Positions 53,532-62,647 of a DNA stretch of 64,000 nt are shown one piece after another. The stretch is from NCBI RefSeq assembly GCF_008691045.1, contig NZ_VMSO01000007.1:1-64000 (forward strand), read 5' to 3'. Every line of letters starts with the position of its first letter. The stretch's first letter is position 1. The DNA comes from Mediterraneibacter catenae (GTDB taxonomy: Bacteria; Bacillota; Clostridia; Lachnospirales; Lachnospiraceae). A program made the translations under genes and the position numbers. A model generated the notes under the pieces. That model saw only the letters and a list, made by a program, of their open reading frames with translations, searched no databases and had not been told where the DNA came from.

Positions 53532-53585
53532 ATCTCTGTGACATTCTGCCAGTTTACTTGTCGATACTACTATACCCGACAGGCT

Positions 53586-54233
53586 TTATATATGCCTCTC
53601 ATCATTTCCAATACTTTCTTTTAGTCTGACATAATCTATAATTGCCTTTGCAGTTCCTTCGATTCCGAGCTCTGAACTGGTAAGACAGAGTTCATAGCTC
53701 TCCGCATCTGACCATTTCTTATTTGTATAGTAGTTATAATAGCTTGAACGTTTCTTGTCTGTCTTGATAATCAGATCCTTTGCCTTTGCATCTGTCAGAT
53801 CATATATTCTGGCAATTCTTCTGATGCGCGCATTCATATCTGCGTGTATAAATACACTGACTACGTTTTTGTAAGATTCCAGCGCATAATCTGCACAGCG
53901 TCCTACCAGAATGCATGGACCTTCGTCTGCAATTTTTTTGATTGCATCAAATTGAGCCAGGAATACTTTGTGATTAATCGGCATATCGGTATACGTATTT
54001 CCCGAATATCCCATCGAATATGTATCCATCACGAGAGAATACAGGAAACTGTTTGTCGGTTTTTCATCATGTGTCTCAAATATTTCCTCACAGATACCAC
54101 TCTCTTTTGCTGCACGGGCAAGCATCTCTTTGTCATACAGTTTGATGCCGAACGCTTCAGCCACTTTATAACCGATTTCTCTTCCTGCACTTCCGAATTC
54201 ACGTCCTATTGTAATGATCGTATTTGTTTTCAT
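53586..54233 (-). CDS. Cytidylate kinase-like family protein
   Basis: A 215-aa P-loop kinase of the cytidylate kinase-like family (Pfam Cytidylate_kin2). The N-terminus ITIGREFGSAGREIGYKVAE carries the family's modified P-loop (GREFGSGG type), and GPCILVGRCADYAL and the later NARIRRIARIYDL follow. It is separate from the true cmk, which is normally longer or fused; its substrate is unknown. AAGGAG precedes the ATG. It stands alone at the end of a run of minus-strand genes. Confidence 0.9.
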   Translation of the reverse strand: MKTNTIITIGREFGSAGREIGYKVAEAFGIKLYDKEMLARAAKESGICEEIFETHDEKPTNSFLYSLVMDTYSMGYSGNTYTDMPINHKVFLAQFDAIKKIADEGPCILVGRCADYALESYKNVVSVFIHADMNARIRRIARIYDLTDAKAKDLIIKTDKKRSSYYNYYTNKKWSDAESYELCLTSSELGIEGTAKAIIDYVRLKESIGNDERHI

Positions 54234-54349
54234 TGTAAGTCACACTCCTTTACGCCATATATAATTGTGATTTTGCATAAAAAACAAGTGTCAAATCACC
54301 TCTTATATGACTATTATAACCATACATTGAACGTATTACAATGGAAAAA

Positions 54350-55264
54350 TTATAATTTTCTCCTGAGTCTCATCAGCAGATCAGAAAAATATTCGGGAAG
54401 TGGAGCGTCAAATTCCATATATTCTCCTGTGGTCGGATGCGTAATGCCCAGTATTTTAGCATGAAGACTCTGTCCCTGCAGCCTGAACTGACATTTTGCC
54501 GGTCCGTACACTGTATCTCCCAAAATCGGATGACCTATACTGGACATGTGTACACGGATCTGATGTGTCCGCCCTGTCTCAAGCTCACACTCTATATAAG
54601 TATAATTTCCAAAACGTTCCAGCACCTTATAATGTGTTATGGCATTTCGTCCGTTTGGCGCCTTTGTGCTCATCTTTTTGCGGTCAACCGGATGTCTGCC
54701 GATCGGTGCGTTTACCGTACCTGTATCCGCTTTCAGATTGCCATGTACGATCGCATGATAACGGCGTGTGATTGAATGCTCCTTTAATTCCTCAGCAAGT
54801 ATCTGATGAGCCCGGTCATTCTTGCACACAAGCAGGGATCCGGTCGTATCCATATCGATCCTGTGCACGATTCCCGGACGGAGAACGCCATTTATTCCCG
54901 ACAGACGGTCTCCGCAGTGATAGAGGATCGCATTCACCAGTGTATGGCTGTAATGTCCGGGGGACGGATGTACGACCATTCCTTTCGGTTTATTCACAAC
55001 AAGGATATCGTCATCTTCATAGAGAATGTCCAGCGGGATATCCTCCGGCACAATGTCAAGAGTCTCAGGATCCGGGACATATACGCTGATTTCATCCCCT
55101 TCCGCCACCTTATAGTTGGCTTTGACCGATTTTCCGTTTACGATAATATTTCCGTCTTTCAAAAGTTTCTGTATATAAGAACGGGAAAGGCTCTCAAGAT
55201 CTCTGCACAAAAATCTGTCGATCCTTTCCCCTGAACTTTGGGACGTAAGATTTATTTTGTCCAT
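54350..55264 (-). CDS. rluD: RluA family pseudouridine synthase (RluD-like)
   Basis: A 304-aa pseudouridine synthase of the RluD group, expected to act on 23S rRNA helix 69. The S4 domain is at about residues 10-60 (ERIDRFLCRDLESLSRSYIQ). The catalytic Asp is in GIVHRIDMDTTGSLLVCKN, and the C-terminal part has ETGRTHQIRVHMSSIGHPIL. The start at 55264 is chosen over a longer frame from 55354. It follows lspA by 10 nt, the standard lspA-rluD order in Firmicutes. Confidence 0.94.
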   Translation of the reverse strand: MDKINLTSQSSGERIDRFLCRDLESLSRSYIQKLLKDGNIIVNGKSVKANYKVAEGDEISVYVPDPETLDIVPEDIPLDILYEDDDILVVNKPKGMVVHPSPGHYSHTLVNAILYHCGDRLSGINGVLRPGIVHRIDMDTTGSLLVCKNDRAHQILAEELKEHSITRRYHAIVHGNLKADTGTVNAPIGRHPVDRKKMSTKAPNGRNAITHYKVLERFGNYTYIECELETGRTHQIRVHMSSIGHPILGDTVYGPAKCQFRLQGQSLHAKILGITHPTTGEYMEFDAPLPEYFSDLLMRLRRKL

Positions 55265-55274
55265 CCTGTAAAGA

Positions 55275-55787
55275 TCATCCTTTCTTCCTGTCAAGAAACT
55301 TAAAGTCATCGTCTTCTCTGTAGTAGAACAGGATAAGCAGAGCAAAGAGTACACAGGATATCACCACATAGCAGTCCGCGACATTAAAGATCGGAAAATC
55401 GATCAGCCTGAAGTAAAAGAAGTCGATCACATAGTTCAGCCTGATGCGGTCGATCATATTTCCTGCCGCCCCTGCACACAATAGCACTGCACACACACGA
55501 AGAGGCATATACCTGGCTGTATGAGGCATCCGTATATACAGGACTACAACAACAGCACAGACTACAACAGCTCCGGCCACAAAGAAATACTGCATATTCT
55601 GCATCATACCAAATGCTGCACCACGGTTCTCAAGATAGCGCAGTTCAAATACGCCATCAATGATCACTTTTGCAGACTTATTTTGCAGATTCAAAACAGC
55701 CAGATACTTCGTCAGCTGATCTGCTATAAGCGCTGCGGCAAACCCGAAAAGGGCGATGATATAACTTTTAATATTCTGTCGATCCAT
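55275..55787 (-). CDS. lspA: Lipoprotein signal peptidase LspA
   Basis: LspA removes signal peptides of lipoproteins such as the ApbE encoded in this window. The 170-aa start at 55787 has AAGGATGG and CAGGAAA upstream; a longer frame to 56009 overlaps ylmH and is rejected. Four hydrophobic helices are visible. The catalytic aspartates lie in AGNMIDRIRLNYVIDF and FPIFNVADCYV. It lies between ylmH and rluD. Confidence 0.95.
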   Translation of the reverse strand: MDRQNIKSYIIALFGFAAALIADQLTKYLAVLNLQNKSAKVIIDGVFELRYLENRGAAFGMMQNMQYFFVAGAVVVCAVVVVLYIRMPHTARYMPLRVCAVLLCAGAAGNMIDRIRLNYVIDFFYFRLIDFPIFNVADCYVVISCVLFALLILFYYREDDDFKFLDRKKG

Positions 55788-55839
55788 TTTCCTGATTCCA
55801 TCCTTACTATTATCGTCTGTCCTGCTCCGGCTGAGGTGA

Positions 55840-56631
55840 CTAAACATATCTGCTGATGACAACACTGAGTCTGTTTTTGCGTGTCCTGCCTCCTGCATAT
55901 TCATATCGGAACTTTCCCATTCCACGCACGGAAATGATATCGCCTTCTTCCGGCTGGTATCCATTGCTTGTGATAAGCCGTCCATTGACATATACCTTTG
56001 CGCCTTCAATCAGCCCGGAAAGTCTGCTCCGTGATTGCGAAAAAGCGAGTGAGAGAAGGCTGTCCAGACGCACCGAAGCTACAGTGCCCCGGACTTCCTC
56101 AAATTTAGGTGTATACTCCACTTCTTTCAAAGATAGTGGCGCAGCCGAGACAGACGTGCGTCTGACTCTCGTAAGCTCTTTGCTTACAAAATCAGCAATA
56201 TCATTATGTACAAATAAAAGCGCACCCTTTTCACCAGGTATAATATCGCCTGTCCTGGAGCGTTCTATGCCGAGATTTAATACCGCTCCGAGATAGTCTC
56301 TATGGGTGAGATCCTCGGCAAACCTGAAGTTCACAGGTGCAATTCTCAGAGCACAGAAAGGGAAACAGATTTCATCCATGGAAAGTTCTCTTTTACCGTA
56401 ACGCAAATAAAGAGCCTCAGGGATGAATGCCGCCATCTGACGCTCTGCCATCTCATAGCCGCCAAAAGATACGACCTTTGTATAAAGTCTGTCTTTTGGC
56501 AGCGTATGTAATATGTTCTGTTCATTCAAATTTAAAAAATCCGAATATGTAATAATATCCCTCTGGTAAGCTGTCCGCGATAGCTCAGCAAGACGCTTTT
56601 CAAGGTTCTGAACCTCTTTATCCTGGTTCAT
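55840..56631 (-). CDS. ylmH: YlmH family RNA-binding protein
   Basis: A 263-aa protein with an N-terminal helical domain and an S4 RNA-binding domain near the C-terminus (SRLSGLIEGAKVYVNGRLI). YlmH relatives act in ribosome quality control on obstructed 50S subunits and were first linked to division through their location next to sepF. Two adjacent ATGs (56634 and 56631) are preceded by AGAGGA; spacing favours the second. It follows sepF by 10 nt and is preceded in order by ylmE, as in the Bacillus ylm cluster. Confidence 0.9.
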   Translation of the reverse strand: MNQDKEVQNLEKRLAELSRTAYQRDIITYSDFLNLNEQNILHTLPKDRLYTKVVSFGGYEMAERQMAAFIPEALYLRYGKRELSMDEICFPFCALRIAPVNFRFAEDLTHRDYLGAVLNLGIERSRTGDIIPGEKGALLFVHNDIADFVSKELTRVRRTSVSAAPLSLKEVEYTPKFEEVRGTVASVRLDSLLSLAFSQSRSRLSGLIEGAKVYVNGRLITSNGYQPEEGDIISVRGMGKFRYEYAGGRTRKNRLSVVISRYV

Positions 56632-56641
56632 CATAGTCCTC

Positions 56642-57193
56642 TTAATATCTTCCTCTGACGCTCGCAGTCTCCATAGAACCGCCGAGCAGATCCTGCAGAT
56701 CTCCGGAAATGTCGACATTAGTAGGTGTTACAAGGAAAATATAATTTGAAATTTTTTGAAGATTACCGCTGATCGCAAAGGTCGCACCGGAAATAAAATC
56801 GATAATCCTCTGAGCGATCTCCAAATCCATCCCCTCAAGATTCAGGATGACTGTACGTCCTGACAGAAGAGTCTCTGTAATCTCTCTCGAATCGTCAACA
56901 GAAGACGGCTTTACAACACATACTTCCATATGTCCGCTGGCCTTTACGGAAGGATGTCTCATCGGTGTTACCTTGTTACTATTTGCAGAGGACTGGAATT
57001 TTTTATCCTCTTCCATGTCAAAATCGTCGTAATTATCTTCCTTTGTATTTTTCTTTCCGAACAATGAACGACGCTGTGATTTTTCTTCATAATTTTCGTC
57101 ATCATAAAATTCGTCATCATCATAAAATTCATCATCATCATAATCATCGTCGTTTAATTTCATGATGTCCAGAAATTTATCAAATACACCCAT
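56642..57193 (-). CDS. sepF: Cell division protein SepF
   Basis: SepF bundles FtsZ and anchors it to the membrane. The 183-aa product starts MGVFDKFLDIMKL, an amphipathic membrane-binding helix, after AGGAG at 8 nt. A long, very acidic linker (residues about 14-75) contains a repeated DDDEFYDDDEFY unit, encoded by short DNA repeats. The C-terminal SepF domain has ETLLSGRTVILNLEGMDLE and QRIIDFISGATFAISG. The gene lies in the ylmE-sepF-ylmH order. An acidic linker in place of the usual shorter one is a local expansion. Confidence 0.95.
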   Translation of the reverse strand: MGVFDKFLDIMKLNDDDYDDDEFYDDDEFYDDENYEEKSQRRSLFGKKNTKEDNYDDFDMEEDKKFQSSANSNKVTPMRHPSVKASGHMEVCVVKPSSVDDSREITETLLSGRTVILNLEGMDLEIAQRIIDFISGATFAISGNLQKISNYIFLVTPTNVDISGDLQDLLGGSMETASVRGRY

Positions 57194-57267
57194 TTTTACA
57201 CTCCTATCCTGTGCCGTCGCCGCTGGCACTCTTTATTCTTTCATACTTTCTTTCCAGTTAAAACAGT

Positions 57268-57960
57268 CTATATGCTGTAATCTCTGGCACCAAAGATCCC
57301 GGTTCCGATCCGGACCATTGTGGCTCCTTCTTCGATCGCAACCTCATAATCGTTAGTCATCCCCATCGAAAGTATGCTCACAGTATCATTATCAATGTTT
57401 TTTTCCTTAATGTCAACATATAATTTATGTAAATCTGCAAAAATTGTACGATTTTTTTCGGGATTTTCAACAAAAGGTGCAATTGTCATAAGTCCCCGCA
57501 CATTAATGTGAGAATACTGTAATATCTTATCGTACAGCGGAAGGACTTTTTCTGTTTTCAGTCCAAATTTGCTTTCTTCCTCAGCTACATTTACTTCAAG
57601 CAGAATATCAGCCGTGCAGTTATGTTTTTCGGCTTCTTTTTCAATTGTTTCTGCCAGTTTCAGGGAATCAACCGAATGGATAAGTCTTACTTTATCAACA
57701 ATATATTTCACCTTATTTGTCTGCAGATGGCCGATCATATGCCATTCGATATCTTTCGGAAGAGCCTCGTATTTATCCCGGATCTCCTGTACCTTATTTT
57801 CACCAAAGACACGTACTCCCAGGTCATATGCTTCTTTTAGCATACTCACCGGTTTTGTCTTGCTGACAGCGATCAGTGTTACTTCCTCTCTTTTTCTTCC
57901 GGCTCTTTCACATGCCGCCTGTATTTTTGCTTCTACAGATTCCAGATTTTCTTTCAGCAT
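57268..57960 (-). CDS. ylmE: YggS/YlmE family PLP-binding protein
   Basis: A 230-aa alanine-racemase-fold protein that binds pyridoxal phosphate and helps keep vitamin B6 pools in balance. The PLP lysine is in VTLIAVSKTKPVSML, and the family signature follows with VRVFGENKVQEI and EWHMIGHLQTNK, then SMGMTNDYEVAIEEGATMVR. AAAGGAG precedes the ATG. It lies upstream of sepF as in Bacillus and downstream of an HlyD-like gene. Confidence 0.95.
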   Translation of the reverse strand: MLKENLESVEAKIQAACERAGRKREEVTLIAVSKTKPVSMLKEAYDLGVRVFGENKVQEIRDKYEALPKDIEWHMIGHLQTNKVKYIVDKVRLIHSVDSLKLAETIEKEAEKHNCTADILLEVNVAEEESKFGLKTEKVLPLYDKILQYSHINVRGLMTIAPFVENPEKNRTIFADLHKLYVDIKEKNIDNDTVSILSMGMTNDYEVAIEEGATMVRIGTGIFGARDYSI

Positions 57961-57995
57961 TCCAGTAACTCCTTTCTCATTTTGCCTAGCAGCGT

Positions 57996-59390
57996 CTATT
58001 GAAACACTACCTCATCCGGGCTGACACTCTCTCCGTTCTGGACGATATGGTCATAGTTATATAGTCCGTAACTTTCGCCCTCCTGGACGATATAATACTC
58101 ATCATTCTCGCAGAGGATATCCACTTTTTTGAACACTGCATATCCTCTGTTAATATTGTAGACTCCCTGAAGAGATTTTGTCTCACCCACCGTATAGGTT
58201 TCATTTGACTCAGGCTTAACAAGAACATCTCCTTCACTCAACTCATCACGGCTCACATAGATTTCTCCGTCATCTGATTCATCGAAAATATCTATGGCAG
58301 TAAATTCCACACCTCCGTTTTTCTGCTGTATCATAACCCCCTCTGCTGAGCTGTTTCCGCCTGTCGTCAGATAGTCGGCCGGAATAACGTAAAACTCTTC
58401 CTCAACAACAGATGATTTAGGTATTTTCAGTCCGCTCTCATCCTCAAGGATCAGCTCGACATTCAAAAATCTTTCTTCCGCATAACGTATCATTGAATTA
58501 TCAAAGTCAAGGCATCCGTAATAAGAGCCATCCCTTTCTATAACCGAAAAATCTGCTCTCATTGTCTCGCTGTCTTTATCTATCCTCACCCGGATACTTG
58601 TAACTTCATCGGATATAAGCTGTTCAGCCGTATCCTTGTCAAGAGGAACGATCACTGACCACTTTTCGCTCGTAATAAGCCGATATACGGGATCACCGCT
58701 GCTGATCTTCGTCTGATCTGCAAGAACAGTAGTCTCATACTCTGTTGCATCGAAATGTTCTGCCTGAAACGTATCCTTTGTAAGCGTTTCATATCCGTCC
58801 ACAGTGAAAGCCACAATACCGTCCTGAGCCGTAGTATAGGAACTGACTTCCTGACCGCTGGCAGCTATCACAGCATCGAGATGTTCCATTCTCGTCTCAC
58901 TGTATGTATCCTGAAGTGAACTGCTGATTCCATTTTTCAGCGAATATACTGACGAGAAATCACCCGGATCATAATTTTCATTGAAATTCTGCACTTGAAG
59001 TATAATATTCGAAAGCGTACTCTGGGACACACTGGCCGACTCCTCTGACTCCGACGTATTTTCTTCCGTATTCAGTGGTTTCTCCGATAATGCGTAAATA
59101 TTTGTCCCCGCTTTAACTTTACTGTTTTCATTCTGGTAATAGCTGACATACCCTCCCGATTCAGCCGTCACTGCAGACTCTTCTCTTATAATAAGCCCGG
59201 TATATGAATTGTCCCGTACAATACTTCCCTCTCTCACTTCATAAACCGAGATTTTGTTCCCGGTCAAATAGAGGATAACTGTTACGACCAGATAAATAAA
59301 CACAATTGCAAATAAAAATATTCCGAGATTAAGCTCCTTCTTCTTTTTATATTTTTTTATATTAACTGATTTGCTTTTTTTTGATGCCAA
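57996..59390 (-). CDS. HlyD-like membrane fusion protein
   Basis: A 464-aa protein with a very basic N-terminus, one membrane anchor (about residues 22-44) and a long extracytoplasmic part. It contains a biotinyl/lipoyl-like half (ESAVTAESGGYVSYYQNEN) and further beta-barrel-like regions near the C-terminus (VGETKSLQGVYNINRGYAVFK), the layout of HlyD-type periplasmic adaptors. It starts at a TTG after GGAGGTG. No ATPase or permease gene adjoins it, and its position before ylmE-sepF is repeated in other Lachnospiraceae, so a role at the division site is as possible as transport. Confidence 0.8.
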   Translation of the reverse strand: MASKKSKSVNIKKYKKKKELNLGIFLFAIVFIYLVVTVILYLTGNKISVYEVREGSIVRDNSYTGLIIREESAVTAESGGYVSYYQNENSKVKAGTNIYALSEKPLNTEENTSESEESASVSQSTLSNIILQVQNFNENYDPGDFSSVYSLKNGISSSLQDTYSETRMEHLDAVIAASGQEVSSYTTAQDGIVAFTVDGYETLTKDTFQAEHFDATEYETTVLADQTKISSGDPVYRLITSEKWSVIVPLDKDTAEQLISDEVTSIRVRIDKDSETMRADFSVIERDGSYYGCLDFDNSMIRYAEERFLNVELILEDESGLKIPKSSVVEEEFYVIPADYLTTGGNSSAEGVMIQQKNGGVEFTAIDIFDESDDGEIYVSRDELSEGDVLVKPESNETYTVGETKSLQGVYNINRGYAVFKKVDILCENDEYYIVQEGESYGLYNYDHIVQNGESVSPDEVVFQ

Positions 59391-59521
59391 ATCAGATCTG
59401 CACCTCCCCGATGTCTTTATTTTTTCATCATTTTAACTCAAACAGTATAACATTTTCTGATGTATATTTCCAGTTTTTACGGGAATAATACAAATATTGA
59501 GATGAAAAAGGAGGAAATAAA

Positions 59522-59725
59522 ATGAAATGGTTTGATTACACAGCACTGACGATCGTGATCATTGGCGCGGTCAACTGGCTGCTTGTAGGGATCTTTCGCT
59601 TTGACCTTGTCGCTTTTCTGTTTGGAAATTTAAGCTGGCTTTCAAGGATCATCTATACTCTTGTAGGTCTTTGCGGATTATATCTCCTCAGCTTCTTCGG
59701 CAGGATCAGAGGAATGTCAGAATAA
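59522..59725 (+). CDS. DUF378 membrane protein
   Basis: A 67-aa protein with two membrane helices (TIVIIGAVNWLLVGIF and IYTLVGLCGLYLLSFF) joined by a short loop. AAAGGAGG precedes the ATG. DUF378 proteins are small and widely conserved, but no function is known. It is transcribed alone against a terminator shared with the following carboxypeptidase gene. Confidence 0.85.
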   Translation: MKWFDYTALTIVIIGAVNWLLVGIFRFDLVAFLFGNLSWLSRIIYTLVGLCGLYLLSFFGRIRGMSE

Positions 59726-59744
59726 TATATAACTACAGAGTATA

Positions 59745-59785
59745 AAAGCCTTCGGTTCCGGTATCAGTCCGGCCCCGAAGGCTTT
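59745..59785. terminator. Bidirectional terminator between DUF378 and dacB-like genes
   Basis: AAAGCCTTCGG (59745-59755) and CCGAAGGCTTT (59775-59785) form a perfect 11-bp stem; inside the loop TTCCGG/TCCGG can pair too. Confidence 0.85.
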
Positions 59786-59792
59786 CTGTTCT

Positions 59793-60854
59793 TCATTCTT
59801 CTGTCTGCTGATTCCCATCGGATGACGAAGCATCTGTGCCGGTTATTCCCGCCTGCATAAGTTCATTCATCTGCTCATAAAGTCTTGTAGGCCCGTCTGC
59901 ACCCATAATAACAGAAATATACGGGTGCTCGTTCAAATCCTCATCATAGAGGATCACACAATTACCGGCCAGCTCTGTTGTTCCAGTCTTGCCTCCCAGT
60001 ACACGGATTCCGGTCGGCTCTGTCGCTTCACCGGCGCCATACGCCTGCGTCGGCGTCCAGGTTTCCTTCCGGACAGTCCCGTCCACTCCGGTGAGTGTCC
60101 CGTCATAGGAATCCATGGAAATAATCTCGACGAAACGTTCATCCTTAATACATTCATTAAAGATCAGATACAGATCATACGCTGTGGTGTAATGATTCTC
60201 ATCATGCAGACCATGAGGATTTACAAAATGTGTACCTGTCGCTCCGAGCGATGCAGCTTCTTCGTTCATCATCTCAGCAAAAGCCTCTTCGCTTCCGGCA
60301 ATATGCTCTGCGATAGCCGTTCCGCAGTCATTTCCGGAGTGCAGGAGCAGGCCGCATACGAGATCATACATTGAAACCGTATCTCCAGTACGCAGACCGC
60401 TGGTCACTTCATCCCAGTTAAAATCTGTGGCATTTGCGCTGACTGTTACTTCATCGTCCATATTTCCGTATTTCAGCGCCAGAAGAGCGGTCATGATCTT
60501 CGTTGTACTGGCCGGATACACCTTATCATAAAGCTTGTACCCACACAGTACGCTTTTGTTTTCGAGGTCAAACAGACCGGCTGCATGAAGATCGGCATCC
60601 GGTTCAAACCCTTCCAGATCGACCTCCTCCGCCGCTACGCACAGATCACTTGAAAACATTGATCCCTGATATACATTTGTGTTGAAATGGTCAGACTCAT
60701 ATGATACCGTATAGTTTTTCACCTGACCCCAAATAATGACGGCACCTGCCAATATCACACCGGTTAAAACGGCAAAACAGATCAAAAGAGCCGCAGCACG
60801 TCTCTGCCGCCTGCGTCTCCTTCTTGCATACATTCTTCTTTTCCCCTGATTCAT
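59793..60854 (-). CDS. D-alanyl-D-alanine carboxypeptidase
   Basis: A 353-aa low-molecular-mass PBP that trims pentapeptides in peptidoglycan. A very basic N-terminus (YARRRRRRQRRAA) precedes a membrane anchor (ALLICFAVLTGVILAGAVII). The serine tetrad is in PASTTKIMTALLALK, the SxN in LLLHSGNDCGTAIAEH and the KTG motif in VLGGKTGTTELAGNC. It lacks the C-terminal DacA-type beta domain and amphipathic helix, so anchoring is by the N-terminal segment. It follows mgsA on the minus strand. Confidence 0.92.
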   Translation of the reverse strand: MNQGKRRMYARRRRRRQRRAAALLICFAVLTGVILAGAVIIWGQVKNYTVSYESDHFNTNVYQGSMFSSDLCVAAEEVDLEGFEPDADLHAAGLFDLENKSVLCGYKLYDKVYPASTTKIMTALLALKYGNMDDEVTVSANATDFNWDEVTSGLRTGDTVSMYDLVCGLLLHSGNDCGTAIAEHIAGSEEAFAEMMNEEAASLGATGTHFVNPHGLHDENHYTTAYDLYLIFNECIKDERFVEIISMDSYDGTLTGVDGTVRKETWTPTQAYGAGEATEPTGIRVLGGKTGTTELAGNCVILYDEDLNEHPYISVIMGADGPTRLYEQMNELMQAGITGTDASSSDGNQQTEE

Positions 60855-60880
60855 TTTATTATTTCCCCTGGTATATTTTT

Positions 60881-61276
60881 CTATTTGTACATCTCCCGCC
60901 AGTCCAGATCACCTCTGTCCAGTGCCAGGATCAGCGCCTCCGCTGTCGCGATATTCGTAGCTATCGGTATATTATACATATCACAGAGCTTGACAATATC
61001 ATTTACATCCGGCTCATGCGGACGCGGCGCAAGAGGATCTCTGAAAAATATAAGCAGATCAATATTATTGTGCTCGATCTGGGAACCAAGCTGCTGTTTT
61101 CCACCCAGATGTCCGGCCAGAAACTTGTGGATACTTAAATTTGTTACGCTCTCGACCAGGATTCCTGTTGTTTCCGTAGCATACAGCTCGTGTTTGCTGA
61201 GTATTCCACGGTAGGCAATACAGAAATTCTGCATCAGCTTTTTTTTCGCATCATGTGCAATCAGACCGATATTCAT
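60881..61276 (-). CDS. mgsA: Methylglyoxal synthase
   Basis: MgsA converts dihydroxyacetone phosphate to methylglyoxal plus phosphate, a bypass of lower glycolysis. The 131-aa product starts MNIGLIAHDAKKKL and has HKFLAGHLGGKQQLGSQIEH, with the catalytic Asp in DLLIFFRDPLAPRPHEPD, typical of the family. The start at 61276 is the ATG; the frame extends to 61324. Its position after rodA is common in Clostridia. Confidence 0.96.
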   Translation of the reverse strand: MNIGLIAHDAKKKLMQNFCIAYRGILSKHELYATETTGILVESVTNLSIHKFLAGHLGGKQQLGSQIEHNNIDLLIFFRDPLAPRPHEPDVNDIVKLCDMYNIPIATNIATAEALILALDRGDLDWREMYK

Positions 61277-61292
61277 AACCGTCACACTCTCC

Positions 61293-62429
61293 TTATTGAT
61301 ATTTGTTAGGCTGCAAACCGACATTCAATACGAAACCGATCCCCATAAAAAAGCACACAACGGAAGTCAGTCCATAACTTACAAAGGGCAGCGACAATCC
61401 TGTATTCGGAAGGATCAAAGTAGCCACACCGATATTGATAAAACTCTGTATCCCTATCAGTGCGGCAACGCCGCCGCAGATGATTCGTCCCCCTGTATCT
61501 TTCGCTTTCAAGCCAACCATAATACATTGTATCACAATTAATAATATCAAAAATATAACGACACAACAACCCACAAATCCTAATTCTTCTCCGATAATTG
61601 CAAAAATAAAGTCTGTCTGCGGTTCGGATACAAAATTACCGTTCTTTACAGATGTCGTATCATCATTGTTGTAACCTTTGCCCGAGAGCTGTCCGGATCC
61701 TATAGCCATAACAGAATTGAGCTGCTGGTACGACTCGTCATCCGCATATTTCTCCGGCTCCAGCCACGCCAGAATACGTTCCTGCTGGTAATCATGCAGA
61801 AACGGCTGATTCGGCTGGACAGCGATCGCCAGAAAAATCACGACGGTCGGTACGGTAATAGCGAGGACTGTCCCGACGAACTTATAGCTCAGTCCGGCAA
61901 GAAAAAGCAGAGCGCAGAATAAAGCCGCAACACAAATAGTTGTTGAAAGATTCGGCTGCGAGACTATCATGGCCAGGGAAGGCAGGATTAACGCTACAGC
62001 CTGAAGGATAACTTTCGGATTGTTAATCAATTTCTCTCGGTCCGAAAGAAATCTGGCAAAGAATAGTATCATAAGAATCTTTGTCAAATCAGATGGCTGA
62101 AGTTGTGTAATCCCAAGATTCAGCCACCGGCGCGCTCCGTTGGATTCGACGCCAAGGCCGGGGATCCAGATTGCCGCCAGCAGTGCAAGATTCAGGAAAT
62201 ACATCGGCCAGTAGAAATTCAACACCCAGTTGTAATCGATCAGTGAGATCACTACCATGGCACCAATCCCCAGCAGCACTCCGAGAAGCTGTCTGCTCAT
62301 CAGATCAGGCCGTGCACTCCTCACCATAAGGATACCGATCACTGACAATGCGACCACTGATATGACCAGGCCAATTTTATAATCTTTGATATTGTAGTGT
62401 GGTTTCAATTTTTTTAATAAAAATTTCAC
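61293..62429 (-). CDS. rodA: SEDS-family glycosyltransferase RodA
   Basis: A 378-aa polytopic SEDS protein for cell-wall elongation. Motifs are NLGITQLQPSDLTKILMI, LSTTICVAALFCALLF, FVSEPQTDFIFAIIGEELG and NTGLSLPFVSYGLTSV. It begins at GTG overlapping the minE stop (GTGA) and lies in an mrdA-minD-minE-rodA-mgsA string. Its partner PBP is likely the class B PBP at the right end of the window. Confidence 0.95.
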   Translation of the reverse strand: MKFLLKKLKPHYNIKDYKIGLVISVVALSVIGILMVRSARPDLMSRQLLGVLLGIGAMVVISLIDYNWVLNFYWPMYFLNLALLAAIWIPGLGVESNGARRWLNLGITQLQPSDLTKILMILFFARFLSDREKLINNPKVILQAVALILPSLAMIVSQPNLSTTICVAALFCALLFLAGLSYKFVGTVLAITVPTVVIFLAIAVQPNQPFLHDYQQERILAWLEPEKYADDESYQQLNSVMAIGSGQLSGKGYNNDDTTSVKNGNFVSEPQTDFIFAIIGEELGFVGCCVVIFLILLIVIQCIMVGLKAKDTGGRIICGGVAALIGIQSFINIGVATLILPNTGLSLPFVSYGLTSVVCFFMGIGFVLNVGLQPNKYQ

Positions 62430-62635
62430 TTGTTTTCTCCCGCGTACTTAATATGTATATCACTCCTTGTGATCTCTATATCGAAATATTCCGGGGTGAT
62501 TTCCATATATTTTGAAACAGTAAGATACAGATCTTTTGTCAGCCGATCTGCCGCATCCGGTGTACATTGCATCCTGTCCGCAATCAACAGGTTCTTAAGC
62601 CTTTCCTTCGCAACAAAAACAGAATGTACACTCAT
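62426..62635 (-). CDS. minE: Cell division topological specificity factor MinE
   Basis: A 69-aa MinE protein that stimulates MinD ATPase and drives pole-to-pole oscillation. It has the N-terminal SVFVAKERLKNLLIADRM and the C-terminal topological specificity part KYMEITPEYFDIEITR. It is shorter than the roughly 88-aa E. coli protein. It lies between minD and rodA and overlaps rodA by 4 nt. Confidence 0.92.
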   Translation of the reverse strand: MSVHSVFVAKERLKNLLIADRMQCTPDAADRLTKDLYLTVSKYMEITPEYFDIEITRSDIHIKYAGENK

Positions 62636-62647
62636 TTTCAGTCCCTC

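Noticed and set aside
54234-54349. A promoter for the cytidylate kinase-like gene with TTGACA on the minus strand
   Set aside because: No -10 box lies at the right distance from the TTGACA; the nearest TATAT is about 25 bp away.
55788-56009. A 74-aa N-terminal extension of LspA
   Set aside because: The extension lies over ylmH in another frame; the ATG at 55787 with its own ribosome site starts the first membrane helix.
57194-57229. A longer SepF start at 57229
   Set aside because: The MGVFDKF start has AGGAG at 8 nt and matches the membrane helix of the family.
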